Source: Okapia johnstoni (lineage: Eukaryota; Chordata; Mammalia; Artiodactyla; Giraffidae). From it: a stretch of DNA of 64,000 nucleotides. Positions 19,780-31,025 of this stretch are shown here, piece by piece (within the stretch, counting starts at the first letter, position 1; each line of letters starts with the position of its first letter). The DNA is taken from positions 35,401,948 through 35,465,947 of the forward strand of contig CM044326.1 of NCBI GenBank assembly GCA_024291935.2, given 5' to 3'. The notes beneath the pieces were generated by a model, which was given only the letters and a program-made list of their open reading frames with translations, searched no databases and had not been told where the DNA came from. A program made the position numbers and the translations under genes.

Positions 19780-20650
19780 CCCCCCACAGGACGGCACACG
19801 GGCGCGCACACACGGGCCCGCTTAGGACAGGTCTCAGGAGCCGAACCTGGGCTGGGCCGCAGACCCCAGGAAGACGCCCAGACGCGCTCGGAATACAGAA
19901 GCACGCACAGAAACCCCAGAGCACCGATCGCCAAGGTCCCGAGCACGCATGGCATGGCTCACGCACCCAGAAACACACAAACGCACACTCTAGAGACGCG
20001 GGAAACGCACACTACAGCACACGCAGCGGGAAGAACACAGGAGAAGCCAGGGGGTACCCACCCTCCTAGCCATAAACACGAGGGGGGGAATGCAGGCACC
20101 CTCGTGGGAGCACACAGGGCAGCCCTGACACACTCTGCGACACACACGCTCACTGCAACACACGCGCGCGCCATAGAAATGGCCGGGAGCGCGACATGCT
20201 TGCTCAGTCATAGGCACGCAGACAGGCAGGGGACGTATAGTTATGAAACCCTGGGCGTCCTCAACATGTGCCAGGCCGTCTGCACAGAGGCACGTGTGCA
20301 GCCACGTGCACACCTGGACATGCGAGTACCCTGGTGAACATACAGACACCCGGGCACATGTTCCGTCACATACACCCACACCCACGCCGTCAGGCCCTAG
20401 TCCTGCCAGAAGGCTCTCACACATCTGATATTCACACACAAGCACACATAGCCTGTCCCGGAAACTCACAGATATCAGGCTCTTGGTTACACGCTTATCA
20501 AAACACGCATACCTGCACACAGCACAAGCACGCACGCACACACACACAGGCCCCATCACATCTGTCTTTGCCCACTGTGACACATGTGGGCAAGCTCACA
20601 AGTATGCTCGCACTGACACGCACAGTTGCACACCCGGCACTCGGCAGGTG
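19780..20650. repeat. Degenerate CA-rich tract upstream of the DLK1 promoter
   Basis: About 870 bases where the plus strand is dominated by CAC, CACA, ACGC and GCACAC words with scattered CpG (for example 19966-20035, 20131-20171, 20504-20551). It is not a clean microsatellite. It looks like an old, diverged purine-pyrimidine alternating tract beginning at the edge of the CpG island. No gene is visible in it. Confidence 0.7.
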
Positions 20651-23317
20651 TTCCAGATCCACCGGGAGGCCTCCAGCTGGGGGTCACACGGAAGTGCAGG
20701 TGGGGGGTGGGGACCCTGCCAGAGACCCTGGCTCCAAAGAACTCGTGGTGCGAGTCCCAGCCTTGACATAGAGCCCCACACTCTGCTGGGCCAACCACCC
20801 TCTAGCCCCGTCCCTATCAGGGAGGTTTAGGGAAATGGAGAAGGACCTCCTAGGCGAGCATGGGGGGTGGTAGAAAGGAATCCCAGGTGTGTAACCTCTG
20901 GGGAGGATACCAGGAGGTCCTGAGCAGATGGATCTTTAGTGTGGGCTTCACTTCCATCCGTTAGTTTGCAGACAGATGCCGAGGGCTGGGAGGGGTGGGG
21001 TGCCCACCCATTTCTTGGCCTACTCTTCCCACCACACCGTAGTGGGGGGTGATCTCTGCCACTCTGAACCTGGGTTTGGAGGCCTTGGCCTGTAGGCCAT
21101 TTCACAGGGTCCTGGCAGGTTTGAGGACAGACTTACTGTCCTAGGGATGGGGGTGGAAAGTCAGGCCAGGGGGAGCTCCCACCACCCACCCTGCTGGCCC
21201 TAAGGCCATAAGTCTGCACCCTAGAAGCAGGACCTACCCTGGGTGGCCTCCTGGAGGCTGGAGGGAAACCCCCACCCCCTTGTGGATGGCGCCTCTTCCT
21301 TGTCCACCTCTGCTGAAGATCCAGAAGCAGGGGGTGCTTTGGGAATGGCTTTGGAGAAAGATCACGCAGTAGTCGCCCAACCAGCTCCCTGCCCCACGGC
21401 CCCTGCCTTTCTGTGACCTCATTCTCTCCCATGAACACTCTTCCCAGGTGAAGAAACTGAGTCCAGAGATGCAAGGTCTTCTGCCTGAGGCCCCTGGGCT
21501 ACAACGGGAGTGGCTGGAGGTCCACTGCAGCTCCTCCGACTGCACCCCCCCCCACTTCCCTCCGAGGACCCTGACCTCAGCCTCCAAAATTATCCCCAGA
21601 GGAAGGGAGGGCTGGGTTGCCAGCCAGACCCTAAGGAGGCGCAGGGGACCTCAGGACCCAGCAGCTCCTCCCCACCTCCCCTCCCACCAAGTCGCCTGGT
21701 GCCTGTGTGGACAGTACCGAGCGCCAAGGGTGGGGGCTGGCAGCCACAGAGTGTGCCCCCTCTAGACTCCTCCCTTCCCTACCTGGGTCCCTTCCCACCA
21801 CTGCCCTCCCTGGGCTTGGAAAGGGAGGGAGGCCTTGGGAGGGCCGTCTCCTCACAGACTTCCTCCGAGCCCAAATGTCACGAGCTCAGGCTGAAAGGGC
21901 ACTCCCCTAGCCGGTTGGCACCTGCTCGTTAACCCCAGCTCCATCCCCTGCCTGCTGAGCACTGGTCACTTCCACTCAGAGCCCAATGTCCTTGTCTAGA
22001 AACAAGGATGGATATACCACACTTGTCCCCCAAAGGAACTCAGGTTTTCTTAAGTAGAAAACCACCGTACTCACAAGACCTGGCCCCTTCCTGCCCTTCC
22101 AACAGCTGTCACCACCGGGCTTCCACCCAAGGCGGCCAGAGAGAGCTGCTGGCCAGGGGTGAGGTGCCCGTCCGGTCCGGCAGGCCGAGCCCTCTACCAG
22201 AGCCCTCGCAGAGCTGCTGCTGGGAGGCAGCGGGGTGTTCCTGCCTGCCCGGATCTGTGAGCCTAGAGCTTTCTGTCGGTTCGCTCTAGTCTCAGCAAAG
22301 GGTTTGTAAATTCAGGAGACCTGAGATTTCTTTTCAGCAAGCAGACACTGAGAAAGGGTAGCTGAGGAGCCGTGGGGACGGGAGGTTGGTGACTGTCACA
22401 GGCTTCCAGGCTGCACAGAAAGAACGAAAATGCCAATCCAGCCCCTTGGGGAGAAGTCAACACCTCCTGCTGGTTGCAAGCAGACCCTGGGGGCTGGCAT
22501 GGGTGGGGGAGCACAAGGTGGCCCCTCCTCTCTCTGTACTTCCCTCCCCTCCCCCCACGCCCCTCCAGAATAGGGGGACGGCCCCTCCCTCGGAAGGTGT
22601 TTGGCTCCTGGTCATCATAGCCTGGCATGGCAGGTGGTCCACACAGGTAGCAGAGGTCGCACCTGCCCAACCGAGCTGAACTCCACCCCTTTGCTAAGCC
22701 GGGGTGGCTCTGCCTGCTTCTCTGCCCCTCCCCCACCCCCCAACCCAACAAGCAGGAGCAAGACAGCAAGTGGTCCTCTGGTTAAGAAAAAAAAGCAAAG
22801 GCTGGGCTTCAGTCTTCCAGGGAGCAAGGGAGCTGTTGATGAGTGAAAGTTTTCTGAGGGAATCAAAGAAATGTGCTCTCCAGCCCTTTCCCTTCCCCCC
22901 CTCCTCTCCCCCCTCCCCACTCTCCAAACACTATATGGCCCCTGGCCTTCCCCAGCCCCCTTTGCCCTTGATTAAAGACAGAATCACTGATCAGAGAAGC
23001 CCAGCAGGGTCCAACTGGAGGAGTCTGGGAGACCAGCTAATAATCCTGGGTGCCTGCAGCAGGGGAAAGGCAGTCTGGGAGCGGGGCTTCAGCCCTACCT
23101 TGCCATCCAACTCTGCACCCCTACTGGTCCAGCCCTAGGGGAACATGGTAGAGCTGGGGAAACTGAGGCCAGGTGAGGCCTCCCGGGAGCCTTGGTTCCC
23201 TCTTGCCCCCAGACACTGCATCCTCTGCCCTCCCTCCAGGAGAGGACCCAGCTCCCCTGCCCCTGCCTGAGAGGCAGCTCTTCCCACGGCTAAGTCAATT
23301 GGGTCATGCTAAGTGCG
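20651..23317. other. Unique intergenic DNA, upstream of DLK1
   Basis: GC-rich, almost repeat-free and without a recognisable exon. Long open frames here are short of any domain and overlap on opposite strands. A 19-base word at 23290-23308 nearly repeats at 23320-23338. Confidence 0.6.
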
Positions 23318-23533
23318 TGCTAAGTCACTTGGGTCATGCCTGATTCTGTGTGACCCTATGGACTGTAGCCCGCCAGGCTCCTCTGTCCATGGGATTCTCC
23401 AGGCAAGAATACTGGAATGGGTTGCCCTGCCCTTCTCCAGGGGATCTTCCTGACCCAGGGATAGAACCCACGTCTCTTACATCTCCTGCATTGGCAGGCA
23501 GGTTCTTGACCACTAGCGCCACTTGGGAAGCCC
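23318..23533 (-). mobile_element. Bov-tA SINE
   Basis: A complete reverse copy from GCTAAGTCACTTGGG to GCCACTTGGGAAGCCC. Confidence 0.92.
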
Positions 23534-23764
23534 ATGGCACTTCCCATCGCACTGCCCCCGCAGCTGGTCAAGCCCAGCACAGAAAGCTCTGGGCTCCCAG
23601 TTAGAGCCCTAAAGCTGAAATATCCTAGAGACTTCGAGGTAGGGGTTTGCAGCAAATGGGGGCTGCCTTTCTGCTGCTCCCTGATGCCCCCTGGGACTTA
23701 GATTCGGGTTTAGCCAAACCTCATCAGGGCCTCCTCATGGCTGGACTGGGTCGAGGTGGCAAGG

Positions 23765-23875
23765 CCCACTTCAGAGATGAGCACACTGAGGTGTGAAGAC
23801 GCCGAGACAGGCATGCAGCTAATGAGTAGCAGAGCTGGGATTCATACCAGAGGCTTCGGGGACTCTGAGCTCCCG
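23765..23875. mobile_element. MIR SINE fragment
   Basis: CAGAGATGAGCACACTGAGG, GCAGCTAATGAGTAGCAGAG and CTGGGATTCATACCAG follow MIR order. Confidence 0.6.
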
Positions 23876-24429
23876 GCTCTCTGCTCCACCAGCCGCGCGG
23901 TGGGACAGAGCAGGGCCCACAGGAGGAGCGGGACACCCCCGGGACCCCTCTGTCCTCTCCTTGGGTCGGGGGCTTTGAGCGCTTCTTGCAAACACTGCAG
24001 AGCTACATGGTTGCCGTGATGACAGTTCTTTTCCAAAGCTCAAGTTCATCTTTGGAGAGAGAAATGATCTCTTTTTCTGCCAAGGGGAGGGGGCTCGGGG
24101 GCGGAGGATGGAGAGAAATGAGAGACACACCCGAGTACATTTTGGGTTTGAGAACATGACGGCTTGGTCGGCTTGGTTTCAGGTTCAATCAGAGAGAAGC
24201 CTCTTCAATCTGAAGTGGCGTTGCGCTCAGCTGGGTGGGAGAACGTGGCCTGGAGAGGCATGTGACAGCGCCAGACCCACTGCAGGGGTCTCGGCGGTGC
24301 CGCGGGGAGCTCGAGCCCGCCCCCCCCCCCACAGGCCTGCATGTGACATGAGGAAGGAACAGCCTCAGCTCCCCAGCAGGGACGTGGACAAGAGCGCCTT
24401 GGCCTGGGTTCGTGGTTAGTGTTGACTTC

Positions 24430-24870
24430 TGCCCAGTCGCCCCTCTTACCGATTTCTCATCCTGCTCGGATGGTAGGATTCAAAAATAGATTTTTCTCAC
24501 TTCCTTTCTCGCCATTGGAATCGACGTGGATGTCAGGTTCACAAGTCTAATTGTCCACGTCATCATTCAAATTATCCTCTTAAAGGGCATCACTGAGTCA
24601 TGCTGTGCTTGTGGGGAGCTCTTGGGGGTCTCCAGAAGGGTTAATGACAGTTCCCTGCCCCGCCCCCACACCCTATAGGTAAACTCACACCCCCCCCCCC
24701 ACTCCACCCCTCCCAGGAGGGAGGAAAATCAAGACCAAGAGGAGAAAGGAGTCTTTTCATCACTTAGCCTGTCGATGCAGGCTTTGGCAAAAAGTACAGT
24801 AATTCTTCATTCATCAGAAATTCCCAGAAGTTAATTTTCCATAAAACGGAGGCATAGCTCTTTAAATATA
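24430..24870. promoter_or_regulatory. Candidate distal regulatory element
   Basis: A unique, AT-richer island within GC-rich DNA about 5 kb upstream of DLK1. It has a CACGTCATCATTCAAATTA cluster near 24556-24574, an AP-1 core TGAGTCA at 24594-24600 and other A/T-rich factor-like sites to 24870. Function is inferred from composition and motifs only. Confidence 0.35.
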
Positions 24871-27800
24871 GTCATTTATACATTCAGCACTGGCTGAGCT
24901 CCTACTGTGTGCCTGAGGCTGTGCTGGGGGCGAGGTGTGTACAGAGATGGACCCCAAGGTCGTCGCGTGCGAGAGTTAAAGGGGCAGGGGAGACCTAGAG
25001 GTCAGAGACCTCTGACCTACAAGGGGGTGTGTGCTGGGAGAGCTGTGCACACATCAGCGGGAGGGGGTTGGTCCTCGGGCTGAGTGTGTGAGGGACACTG
25101 TTCTCCAGGGTGTGCCGTTACAGGAGGACCTTCAGGCGTGCATGCCTGTGATGGTTCAAGAGTGTGGGTTGTTCACTGTGACTGGGGCAGAGGTAGGCTG
25201 CAGGAAGAACATTACAGAACTTCCAGCATCTTGGATCTGAACCCCTCTCATCTATTCTGGAATGTTCTTCAGTCTCTCCCCTTTTTCTCATACCAGGGTC
25301 GACCCACGGACACATCTTGCCCAGACTTGTGCCAAGTCTTGGAAAGTGGGCTGAGCTGCTGCCGCCTATCTCTGCCACACCTGCCCACCCACCTTCCCAG
25401 GAGGGTCCAGCCAGGACGCTCACCACAGGCTCCGGCAAGGCGCCGGGGACTGATTGATCGAGGGTAAAGAGGGGACCTCCTTTAGCCACAAAAGAAACCA
25501 TCTTCTCAAGCCCTGAGCCCCTAGAAGGAGGACTCCCATCCTGACCCCAGTTTAGGGTTTTGCGGGGGTGGGAGGGGTGGTTATTGTGGCCAGATCATAG
25601 CCTCTTCCCATCGAGAGTCTGGGTCTAATAAAAAGAGGCTGTGCATCGTGGCTCGGTCTGCCACACCTGTCAAGTTCCGGAATGTGAAAACATGCAGCTC
25701 TCGAGGAATTTGAGACCGTCCGGTACTATATTTATTCTCGTATTTGTAAGAAAGCATTAGCATTCTCATTCAATTATATTCAAAGAATGTTGCTGATCTC
25801 CTGTTGCCTTCCAGGCGTTAGGGATCTCTGGCAGAAGAAGGCACTGCCCTGCGCCCTGCAGGGCCCTGGGACAGCCGGGCAGGAGGTTGGGGGCATCATC
25901 TGCTTGTCCTCTCTCCCCTCCTTCTCTGAGACCTTCCCCGCCACCTGCCAAGTCCTCCAACCTGCCCAGGACTGGAAACCAGAGAGCCTGTGGCCTCCCT
26001 TCGCCAACTCCCCCCCGCCCCCACCGCACCGCCCGCCCCAGCACATCTCTCCACCTGGTATTGACGGATTTCTGACCTCAGCGGGGCCAGAAGCGCCTTG
26101 TTCAGTCTTGCACCCCACATCCGGGGGCAGCAGGGCTACCCACTGGGTGTTTGTGGATTAAGTGAGTTAATGAATAAATGAATGAGGCACCAAGTGTTCT
26201 CATAGGGTAACTGCAGGCCCCTCACAAAGATCCTGTGTCCTAGCAACTGGCCCCCGCCTCTCCGGCCAGCGCCTTCCGGCCAGCCCTGATCACTGGATTC
26301 CAGGGGTGGCTGACCCCTCAAACTGGGCTCCCCAGAGGGTGGTCCCAAGGTTGCAGTGGTGACCTCACCTTGTTCCCTCCCCGCCAGGACCCTGCAGTAC
26401 GGTGACAAAGGACGTAGAATGCGGGGTGCAGCTGCAGTGAGACTGCAATCAGCACCCCTACTCTGACCGGCCCCCCTGCCCACCTCCCCCAGGGCCTGAC
26501 TCCTGGGCACTGCCCTCCACAAGCCTGTTCCTATGGTGACGCTCCGTGCCTCACAGACCCCACCTAGCTGCCTGCCGCCAAGCTCCAGTTAGAGGTGCAG
26601 GGCAGGGGACATTCAGCCTAAGGGGACCCCAGCTTCTTCCCCCACCCAACATACATGGGGTTTTTCGGTATTCCCAGACTCAAGCATGGTCTTTAAGGAT
26701 GAGCCTTAATTTGATGGCTGCACACAAATGTCCGTTCCTCCTCCCTCTCCAACTGTAGGGGCTCCCCTATTAGCTGCAGAACTTGAGGCTGGGGCCCAGA
26801 GAGGCTGAACGATTCTCCGAAGGTCACACAGCCAGGTGCTGACCGAGTTTAGGAGCACAGTGTCGGGGTCGAGTGCCCTGTCAGAATGACTTTGAAGGTT
26901 GATGGTAAAGTGCTTTGAGGAGCCTCTGGGTTTACAAAGAGGTGCATCTGAAATCTGACCAGGAAGCCCACAGACTCAAAGCAAAGAAGTCCTGTCACTA
27001 GAACACGACTCCAGCGGGGACAAGCTGGCGAACAAAAGCCTGCCCTGTCTCCTCGCCCTCATTCTCTTTGCTGCCTTCTCCCCGCCCTGCCTCTGGCTGC
27101 CCAGCCGTCCACACGGGAGAGCCCAGCTCTCTCTGGCTATCTCACTCTGAAGCTGGTGCCTGGGTGGGAGCCCCGGGGCCTGGAGCACCTGCCCTCGAGC
27201 GCTCGGACACGCTCGCCTCCGCGGGTCAACCCCTGGCCTCCTTAAAGGCCGCCGCCACCTCCCTCGGCCTTCCGATTTCACAAGCGCGTAGCCCCCACAT
27301 CCTGGGGGCCATATGTCCCCCACAGGCCCTCTCACTCCCTCCCGCATCCCCACCCCAGCCGCCGTCTGGTCCGCACCGCCAGCCTCTCTCACCAAGGCCT
27401 GTCTCAGTCTCCAGGCCGCGCCAAACTGCAACTGCCTGCAGTTTGCAGGGAAGAAGGAAGGAAGGAAGGAAGGACTCCTGCCTTTTCGAAACCCGTTTTT
27501 GCTCCCCCAGGGCTGCACGCTCAGAATTAGGCGCACAGTAGGGTCTCATTAAGCATCTGTGGAATCGAATTGCTCCATCTTATCAAGGACGTGATGCAGA
27601 TGCATTTGGCAGGGATGAGGGGCACCTTGGGGCGCAGACATAGTCTTTTCAAGCCTGGGGAGCCCATCTTCCCTGCGAAGGTTTGTCTCCATCCTGGAGA
27701 CGAGCTTCTTTTCAGCAACTTTCTCCTGCCTCTCTCCAATGGGCCAATTATTTCTGATTGTGTTTTATTTAATTCTGCTTTCCCTCCACGAGTGGCAGGC

Positions 27801-29869
27801 AGCGGCCTGTACTGGTCACGGCCAGCATCAGGACCGAGAATGATCCATGCACACGTGGAGGGGCCCCTGCTGGCTCATTCTCACCCTGGTCACGGTTGTT
27901 TTTTTTTTTTTTTCCCCACTGCTAAGTGAAGAAGATACAAGGAACAATCCTGCATTTGTTGTTTTCTGAGTAGTGTCTAGGCACCAGCGGGGCTGGCTGG
28001 AGAAGGGAAGGGGCACGGAGGGTGGGTGGTGGGTATGTGGGTGGGGGGTGAGCTTGGGAAGCTGGTTTGGGCCCCCCGTAATACTGTTTATTCCCAGGGG
28101 TTATAATGCAACTGTAACCCCTCTGTGGAATAGTCCTGCAGGAAAGAGAGACTAGGTGGGACCCCCTGCCCAGCACTGGGTCCTTAGTAGGTGCTCAGAG
28201 CCACCTGCTGCCCACCTCTGAGATGAGGCTCCTGCTGACTGTGGCAGGACACAAATGTGCCACGCAAAGACCTGTCACCTTCGGGTTCCTTATGTGCACC
28301 TTCCAGGCCCATGCCCCCTGAAGTTGAACCATTCCCCGGTCCAGAACCCACGATCCATCCCTGGGGATCTGGGCCCAGCCTCGTCATTCCCCACTTGGCA
28401 GCTTGAGTTAATAAGGAGACCAAACCAGAGGACTCGTGAGGCCTGCAGGATTCAGGCAGGGCCCCAGTGGGAGACAGATGGCACGTACAAGATGGTTGAT
28501 TCAGGGAGACTTTAATAAAGGACTATTTACAGAGATGTGGGCAGGGTGTGAGGGGATGGGAGGGGTAAGCCCCCCCGTGGGCCTGTGGGCCGAGGGGCTG
28601 TGCCATCACCTGAGCTGGAAGCCCAGAGCTTGGTGCAGAGGGCGGGGTTTGAGCCCACGAGTCTAAGAGCACCCCTCCCATCCTCCGATGTGCTGAGGTC
28701 CTGGGGCCCCACCCAGCTGGGAGCAGAGGCCTGGAGTCCCTGCCGTGGAAGTTTAGGGGGAGCCTCCAGGTACCCAGAGCAGGGGCAGAAGGACAGAAGT
28801 AAAAGAGCCCACTGAACCAGAGGCATCGCCAGACCCAGCCAGGGAAACTGAGGCTAGAGGGGCCTCCTTCCAGGCGGAACTGGGATTTGAACCCAGGTCT
28901 CCAGGCTAGAACCCTGGCTCTCACTGCTCTGGGGGTATACCGGCTTGGAGCAGTGCCCAGATGGTGGCCCCCTGTAATGGGAAGAGTGCAGTGGACCGTG
29001 GATTCGGGGAACACACGGCAAGCTGAGTGAGCCCCACTCTGGGCTGGGGGCAGGGGGCTGACTCGGTCAAGTGGCTGCTCAGGGCCAGGCATCAGGACTT
29101 GGGTAGGGCCCTAGGTGATCCTGGGGAAAGTCTTTCCCTTCGCAGGCCTCAGTTTCCCCACTTGACTTTCCCTGGCCCTGACTTCTCACCTGGACATACG
29201 CCCTGCTGCCTGGGTGTTGGAGGAGCCGTGGACCAGGTGAGGGAAGTGGGAGGGGAAGGGGCTGTCCCTGCAGGATGAGAGGGTCTGAACTGTGAGCTCT
29301 GCGGCTCCAGGAGGGACCCCGGGGCAGGGAGCTGCAGACCGGGGTGCTGGAGAGTGGACAGGGGACCCACAGAGATGGAGAGTCAGAGATCAGGCGGCAG
29401 ACAGAGCCCTGGGACCCAGCAGCCTTTAAGCTATGGGAAAGGAGAGGAGTTCACAGTGGAAACAGGAGAAGCTGCCCAAAGGCGGGAAGGGACCAGACTG
29501 GGGCTTCCTCTCATCCAGCTACCCCAAGACCCCTTCTGGCTCTGAATTTCCAGCTCCTTTCAGTCCACCGCTCCTTCCCTGACACCCAGAAACACTCTTG
29601 AATCCCTCATGTTTGTAAATACGGAGAAATCCCAAATGCCAAGAGAGAGAAGAGAGTGAGGAAGGGGAGAGCTGTTGGTTGCCCATGAGGCAGAGACATC
29701 AGTTAAGACCAAAGTTGAGAAGTAGCCACCAGGGCAGGTTAGGAGGGTTCCTCTGGGGCAGAATGGGGGCAGGATACAGAGGGACTGAGTCGGAGGTGAG
29801 GCATTGGAGGCAATAAACCACAGCTGTGAACGGGAAGAGAGGGTGAGATGGCAAAGGGCTTCATTTTGC

Positions 29870-29870
<1 letters not shown>
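24871..29870. other. Intergenic DNA upstream of DLK1
   Basis: Mostly unique. MIR-like fragments lie near 26785-26870 and 28840-28905. A GGAA run lies at 27457-27475 and a T run at 27898-27914. An AT-richer island at 25640-25800 has no repeat. No coding exon recognised. Confidence 0.6.

Positions 29871-29875
<5 letters not shown>

Positions 29876-29909
<34 letters not shown>
29876..29909 (+). repeat. (GT)n microsatellite
   Basis: About sixteen GT units directly abutting a BovB fragment. Confidence 0.95.
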
Positions 29910-29910
<1 letters not shown>

Positions 29911-30062
29911 GTTATTGTTCAGTCGCTAAGTCGTGTCCGACTCTTTGTGACCCCATGGACCGCAGCATGCCAGGCTCCTCTGTCTTCCAGTATCTCCCGG
30001 AGTTTTATCAAATTCATGTCCATCAAGTCGGTGATGCTCTCCAACCATCTCAGCCTCTGTGT
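29910..30062 (-). mobile_element. BovB LINE, 3' end fragment
   Basis: GTTCAGTCGCTAAGTCGTGT, then CAGTATCTCCCGGAGTTTTA and GTCGGTGATGCTCTCCAACC, match the 3' end of the longer copies at 1603 and 42475. Confidence 0.88.
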
Positions 30063-30539
30063 CTGTGTGTCTGCATTTAAAGATGGGAGAGACTAGAGGG
30101 TGTTTACAGGCAGAGAGCCTGCAGATGTGAAGTGAGGGCATAATTGTTAATTGAATGAGAACACAATCTCTCCCCTCTGTGAGTTCCTGGTCTGGTGCGG
30201 AGAGGGGGATTTGAACCGACACCTCCACTAATGGGAGATGCGCCGTAATTAAATTACCGCTCCAGCCACCATCGTCTGGGCCATAGTAGGCACTGTGTGA
30301 TTTCCCTCCTGTGGGCAAAGAGAAAGCGCTGTCCTTATACATGGAGCACCGGTGTTAATTGTGCTTTTAACTTTCAAAGTGGCTTCACATGGATTATGTT
30401 TACTTCCCATAACCCAGTGTTTGTCATGTTCAGCTTTAGATGCTGGTGAGCCACTTAATGCAGTGGGAGGTGGCAGAGGGGAGGTGGGAAGCTGATTCTC
30501 CTTTGTGCCTCAGCCATGTAGTAAGACCCAAGATGTGTT
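30063..30539. other. Unique sequence, no gene seen
   Basis: Mixed composition, with a possibly conserved AT-richer segment at 30230-30420. Confidence 0.5.
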
Positions 30540-31025
30540 TGTTGAGTGTATATATGATGGATGGATGAATAGATGAATGGACGGGTGGATAGGTAGATGG
30601 AGGGAGGGATAGATGGGTTGGTGGGTGAATGGATTGATGGATGGATGAATGGATGGATGGGTAGATGGATGGATGGGTAGGTGGATGGATGGATGGATGG
30701 GTGGATGGAGGGATTGATGGTGGATGGATGGGTGAATGGATTGATGGATAGATGGGTGGGTGTATGGATGGATGGGTGGATGGATGGATGGATGGATGGG
30801 TGGATGGATGGATGGGTGGGTTGGTGGGTGGATGGATGGATTGATGGGTGGATGGATGGGTGGGATGGGTGGATGGATGGATGGGTGGATGGATGGGTGG
30901 ATGGATGGATGGATGGGTGGGTGGGTGGATGGATGAATGGATGGGTGGATGTATGGATGGATGGGTGGGTGGATGGAAGGACAGGTGGGTGGGTGGATGG
31001 ATGGATGGAAGGATGGGTAAACTGA
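30540..31025 (+). repeat. GGAT/GGTG tetranucleotide array (about 480 bp)
   Basis: Tandem TGGA/ATGG units with interspersed GGTG, TGAA and TTGA variants. Higher-order blocks occur, such as GATGGATGGATGGGTGGATG recurring at several places. It gives meaningless open frames on both strands (tryptophan-aspartate-glycine or proline-rich). Confidence 0.95.

Larger units (their letters stand above)
18750..19850. promoter_or_regulatory. CpG island over the DLK1 promoter and exon 1
   Basis: CpG dinucleotides are frequent and GC content is very high, with GCC/GCG runs at 19531-19575 just upstream of the start codon. The island covers the left part of intron 1, exon 1, the 5' UTR and the core promoter. 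No strong consensus TATA box is present. A core at 19575-19585 reads TACGAAAAGGG on the sense strand; about 200 bases above the ATG, it would suit a 5' UTR of roughly 170 bases. Confidence 0.75.

Noticed and set aside
19139..19825. Long plus-strand frame over the DLK1 promoter
   Set aside because: CpG-island composition suppresses stop codons; Arg/Gly/Ala-rich with no domain.
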